Both the position numbers and the translations under genes were made by a program. DNA of 64,000 nt from CAISIP01 sp038326025 (lineage in GTDB: Bacteria; Pseudomonadota; Gammaproteobacteria; Burkholderiales; Burkholderiaceae_C): contig JBBQJP010000013.1 in assembly GCA_038326025.1 (NCBI GenBank), positions 32,320 to 96,319 on the forward strand, read 5' to 3'. Shown here piece after piece: positions 61,227 to 64,000 of this stretch; within the stretch, counting starts at the first letter, position 1, and the number at the start of each line of letters is the position of its first letter. The notes below the pieces were generated by a model. That model was not told where the DNA came from, did no database searches, and saw only the letters and a program-made list of their open reading frames with translations.

Positions 61227-62798
61227 TCAGGGCAGCATCATGCCGCGGATCATGAAAAACAGCATTGCGGCCATCGCGGCAGATACCGGGACCGTGATCA
61301 GCCATGCGGCGACGATGCGCGCCAGCGCCGAGCGCTTGACCAGTTCCTTGCGATAGACGCCCTTGAGGCCCTTGCGCTCCTTCTTTGTCAGGTGGCTTTC
61401 GACCACGGCCTGCTTACTGCCCTTGAGTTCCGTCAGCATGCGGCCCTTCTCTTCGAAGCTGGCGTCGTGGAACCGCTTGAGGTAGGCTTCGACGACCTCC
61501 TGTTCATGGCCAGCATGGTGTTCCTCGATGGCGTAGATCATTTGGCCGTAGTGCGACTTGATGTACTCGCGTAGGAAACCCACGCCGAACACCGCGCCCA
61601 CCGCGATATGAGTGGAACTGACCGGCAATCCCATCTGCGACGCGATGATGACAGTGATCGCCGCCGCCATCGAGATGCAGAACGCACGCATCTGGTCAAG
61701 CTCAGTGATGCCCGAGCCCACCGTCTTGATCAGCTTGGGTCCATACAGCGCCAGTCCCAGTGCGATGCCGATCGCCCCGACCATCAGCACCCAGATGGGT
61801 ATGCCTGCCTTGGCCGAGATTGCGCCCTGCATGACGGCCTCGTTGATGGCTGCCAGAGGGCCGACCGCATTGGCCACGTCATTAGCTCCGTGGGCGAAAC
61901 TGAGCAGCGCGGCTGAAAATATCAGGGGCAGCACAAACAGGCTGTTGACGCCTTGCTTGTCGTTGGACAAGGTGGGGGCCACGGCCGCCAACCGCAGACG
62001 CATGACCAGGTAGGTAAGGGCCGCAAACGCCAGGCCGATCAGCGAGGCCGTTCCGAAATCGACCTTCCAGATTTGGCGCAAGCCCTTCATGATCAGGTAA
62101 GTGGTGAATGCCCAGGCCATCAATGCCTGCAACATTGGCACCCATCGACGCGCCGCGGCCAGCATGTTGGCCTTGTAGGTGATGGTGCGTTTGATCAGGT
62201 ACAGGAACCCTGCGGCGATCATTCCGCCCAGCATCGGCGAAATCACCCAGCTTGCCGCGATCTTGCCCATTTCCCCCCAGTTGGCGATCTCCCAGCCACC
62301 TGCCGCTATGCCGGCGCCCAGCACGCCACCCACAATGGAATGGGTGGTCGACACGGGTGCGCCGGAAGCGGTGGCAATGTTCAACCACAAGGCGCCGGCA
62401 AGCAAGGCGGCAGTCATCACCCAGATGAACACCTCCTTGTCGACGATGTTCGCCGGATCGATGATGCCGCTTTTGATCGTGCCCACCACGTCACCGCCTG
62501 CGACCAGGGCGCCAGCCATTTCGAAGATGGCGGCGACCAGAATCGCACCACCGAGCGTGAGCGCACGCGACCCGACGGCTGGCCCCACGTTGTTGGCCAC
62601 ATCATTGGCGCCGATATTGAGCGCCATGTAGCCGCCGATCATGGCCGCCACTACCAGCGAGAAGTGCACCTGGCCCGCGCGTGAGGTCAGGAACAGCACG
62701 ATGCCGACCAGAAACAGCAACACCGCGCCCACGCGAATCATTTCGCGCCGGCTGCTGTCACCGGAGCTGCCTGTCATGACAAATCGTTCGAAATCCAT
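61227..62798 (-). CDS. PiT-family inorganic phosphate transporter
   Basis: This 523-residue inner-membrane protein has about ten helices. The duplicated signature appears twice: IGANDVANNVGPAVGSRALTL in the N-terminal half and AHGANDVANAVGPLAAINEA in the C-terminal half. PiT proteins transport metal-phosphate or phosphate with protons. A cytoplasmic C-terminal stretch (EEHHAGHEQEVVEAYLKRFHDASFEEKGRMLTELKG) precedes the last helix. No pho box was recognised upstream. Confidence 0.92.
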   Translation of the reverse strand: MDFERFVMTGSSGDSSRREMIRVGAVLLFLVGIVLFLTSRAGQVHFSLVVAAMIGGYMALNIGANDVANNVGPAVGSRALTLGGAILVAAIFEMAGALVAGGDVVGTIKSGIIDPANIVDKEVFIWVMTAALLAGALWLNIATASGAPVSTTHSIVGGVLGAGIAAGGWEIANWGEMGKIAASWVISPMLGGMIAAGFLYLIKRTITYKANMLAAARRWVPMLQALMAWAFTTYLIMKGLRQIWKVDFGTASLIGLAFAALTYLVMRLRLAAVAPTLSNDKQGVNSLFVLPLIFSAALLSFAHGANDVANAVGPLAAINEAVMQGAISAKAGIPIWVLMVGAIGIALGLALYGPKLIKTVGSGITELDQMRAFCISMAAAITVIIASQMGLPVSSTHIAVGAVFGVGFLREYIKSHYGQMIYAIEEHHAGHEQEVVEAYLKRFHDASFEEKGRMLTELKGSKQAVVESHLTKKERKGLKGVYRKELVKRSALARIVAAWLITVPVSAAMAAMLFFMIRGMMLP

Positions 62799-62879
62799 CG
62801 CATGTACTCAGTAAGTCTGAAAGAAACCGAGGTCGTCGAACTGTCCTGACCCGGAAGCGGCAGCCTGTGACGCTATAGA

Positions 62880-63854
62880 TCAGTCGATCTTGGCCCCGGA
62901 AGACTTCACCACCTGTGACCACTTGCTCGTCTCGGCGTTAATGAACTGGCCCAGCTGCTCCGGGGTGCCACCGACAGGCTCTGCGCCCAGGCCCTTGAAG
63001 CGCTCGATGATCTCGGGTTTCTTCAGGATCTTGTCGACCTCGGCGGACACCCGGTTGACGATGGCTGGTGGCGTGCCGGCAGGGGCCATCAGCACGAACC
63101 AGGATTCGGCCGCGTAGCCGGGAAGAATGGACGCAATGGGCGGCGCGTCGGGCAGTTGTGTGCTGGCCTTGTCGCCCGTCACGCCCAGCGCAACCAGTTT
63201 GCCGGCCTTGATGTGTGGCATGGCAGAGGGCAGGTTGTCGATCGCCATTTGCACCTGGCCGCCCATCAGGTCCACCAGCATCGGGCCGCTGCCGCGGTAG
63301 GGAATATGGGTCACGAAGATCTGGGCCCGGGTCTTGAACAACTCGGTCGACAGATGGCCCGTCGTGCCATTGCCGGGGGAGCCATATGACAGGGCACCTG
63401 GTTTGGCCTTGGCCCGGGCGATCAGCTCCTTCAGGTTCTTGACGCCCAGGGCCGGGTTGACCACGAGCACATTGGGAACCCGCACCACGAACGACACCGG
63501 CGCGAAATCCTTCGCGGTGTCGTACGGCATCTTGGGATACAGGAACTGGTTGATGGCCTGGGTGCCTGGTGTCCCCATCAGGAAGGTGTATCCGTCGGGA
63601 TTTGCCCGGGCCACTTCGGCCGCGCCGATGTTGCCGCCCGCGCCGCCCTTGTTGTCGACCACGAAGGTCTGCTTCATGGCCTTGGTCAGTTCGTCGGCGA
63701 TGACCCGTGCCGTGATGTCGGTGGTTCCGCCGGCCGCGAACGGCACCACGATACGCACCGTCTTGCTCGGATATTCGGACTGCGCCAGCGCAGCGGGGCC
63801 GGCGACGATGGCCGCTGACAACAGCAGCAGCTTCAAGGGCGTTGTTCTGATCAT
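62880..63854 (-). CDS. Bug/TctC-family tripartite tricarboxylate transporter binding protein
   Basis: This 324-residue periplasmic receptor has the signal peptide MIRTTPLKLLLLSAAIVAGPAALAQ. The N-terminal motif VRIVVPFAAGGTTDITARVIADEL is diagnostic of Bug proteins, and the hinge segments HIPYRGSGPMLVDLMGGQVQMAIDNLPS are typical. No TctA or TctB gene is near, so it is an orphan receptor. The ligand is unknown. It is 81 bases from the PiT gene and reads in the same direction, but no functional link is evident. Confidence 0.9.
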   Translation of the reverse strand: MIRTTPLKLLLLSAAIVAGPAALAQSEYPSKTVRIVVPFAAGGTTDITARVIADELTKAMKQTFVVDNKGGAGGNIGAAEVARANPDGYTFLMGTPGTQAINQFLYPKMPYDTAKDFAPVSFVVRVPNVLVVNPALGVKNLKELIARAKAKPGALSYGSPGNGTTGHLSTELFKTRAQIFVTHIPYRGSGPMLVDLMGGQVQMAIDNLPSAMPHIKAGKLVALGVTGDKASTQLPDAPPIASILPGYAAESWFVLMAPAGTPPAIVNRVSAEVDKILKKPEIIERFKGLGAEPVGGTPEQLGQFINAETSKWSQVVKSSGAKID

Positions 63855-64000
63855 GGGTACTTATATGGATGCCTCCCGGGTAGCAAGAAGAATTTGTGTT
63901 GCGGTGCGAAGAAGTCGGCTGCGTCCTTATATCCGGCCTTGATTGCGTGATCCGTCTGGTCTCCCAGACTCGCCCGCTGGCCCCGATGCATATCCGCTGA

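Overview
The window looks like a chromosomal segment of a GC-rich betaproteobacterium of the order Burkholderiales (Comamonadaceae/Alcaligenaceae type). The signs are three Bug/TctC-type tripartite tricarboxylate transporter binding proteins (two of them without membrane partners), several Liv-type ABC importers, a TctDE-TctCBA locus, and dense operons with ATGA/TGATG overlaps. I see no rRNA, tRNA, CRISPR array, prophage or insertion sequence.

Layout. 0-3.2 kb: a minus-strand operon for polar amino acid uptake headed by a GntR/FCD regulator, with the ATPase cut by the window edge. 3.3-9.0 kb: an orphan Bug binding protein, a DUF547 protein, a TVP38-flavin disulfide reductase fusion, DUF3047, acylphosphatase and a BON lipoprotein. 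9.3-11.8 kb: a phospholipase D-type synthase, DUF2177, a YqjD/ElaB-like protein and DUF1328, an envelope-stress flavoured set.

12-35.3 kb is the main accessory region. It holds four PuuE/imidase-like members of the polysaccharide deacetylase fold, two isochorismatase-fold cysteine hydrolases, an Asp/Glu-racemase-superfamily protein, a tautomerase-NTF2 fusion, a second NTF2 protein, MmgE/PrpD, a complete Liv-type ABC importer, an SDR, DUF4387 + AtuA, a GntR/UTRA regulator, a LeuCD-like hydro-lyase, an FAD dehydrogenase of the fumarate reductase type and an isocitrate-lyase-superfamily lyase with the KRCGH motif. A SulP transporter and a tandem universal stress protein sit in the middle. Two near-identical 22-bp inverted repeats (ATTGTYC-N8-GAACAAT), about 11 kb apart, overlap the promoters of both arms. 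My inference is a co-regulated route that imports a cyclic imide or ureide, opens the ring, removes the amide nitrogen, dehydrogenates/isomerises/hydrates the resulting diacid to an alkylmalate, and splits it. This is parallel in logic to nicotinate catabolism.

35.3-48.5 kb: a large SAM-cyclase-ATPase-TPR signalling protein, TerC, a small unknown gene, the heat-shock S4 protein HslR, the two-component system TctDE divergent from tctCBA (with an 11-bp-period direct repeat between them), a MarR regulator divergent from a metallophosphoesterase/nitronate monooxygenase pair (with an inverted repeat between them), and a PhnB-like VOC protein. 48.6-57 kb: a fasciclin-domain protein with a strong terminator, then a sigma-54 activator directly upstream of a sigma-54 (-24/-12) promoter with two candidate activator sites, driving a second Liv-type ABC importer plus an alpha/beta hydrolase. 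57-64 kb: a phosphoribosyltransferase, the AmmeMemoRadiSam triad (amrB-amrA-amrS), a SlyD-like isomerase with a His-rich tail, a PiT phosphate transporter and another orphan Bug binding protein.

No gene-free stretch reaches 300 bases. The longest (about 297 bases before the first cysteine hydrolase) holds the promoter and operator described below.
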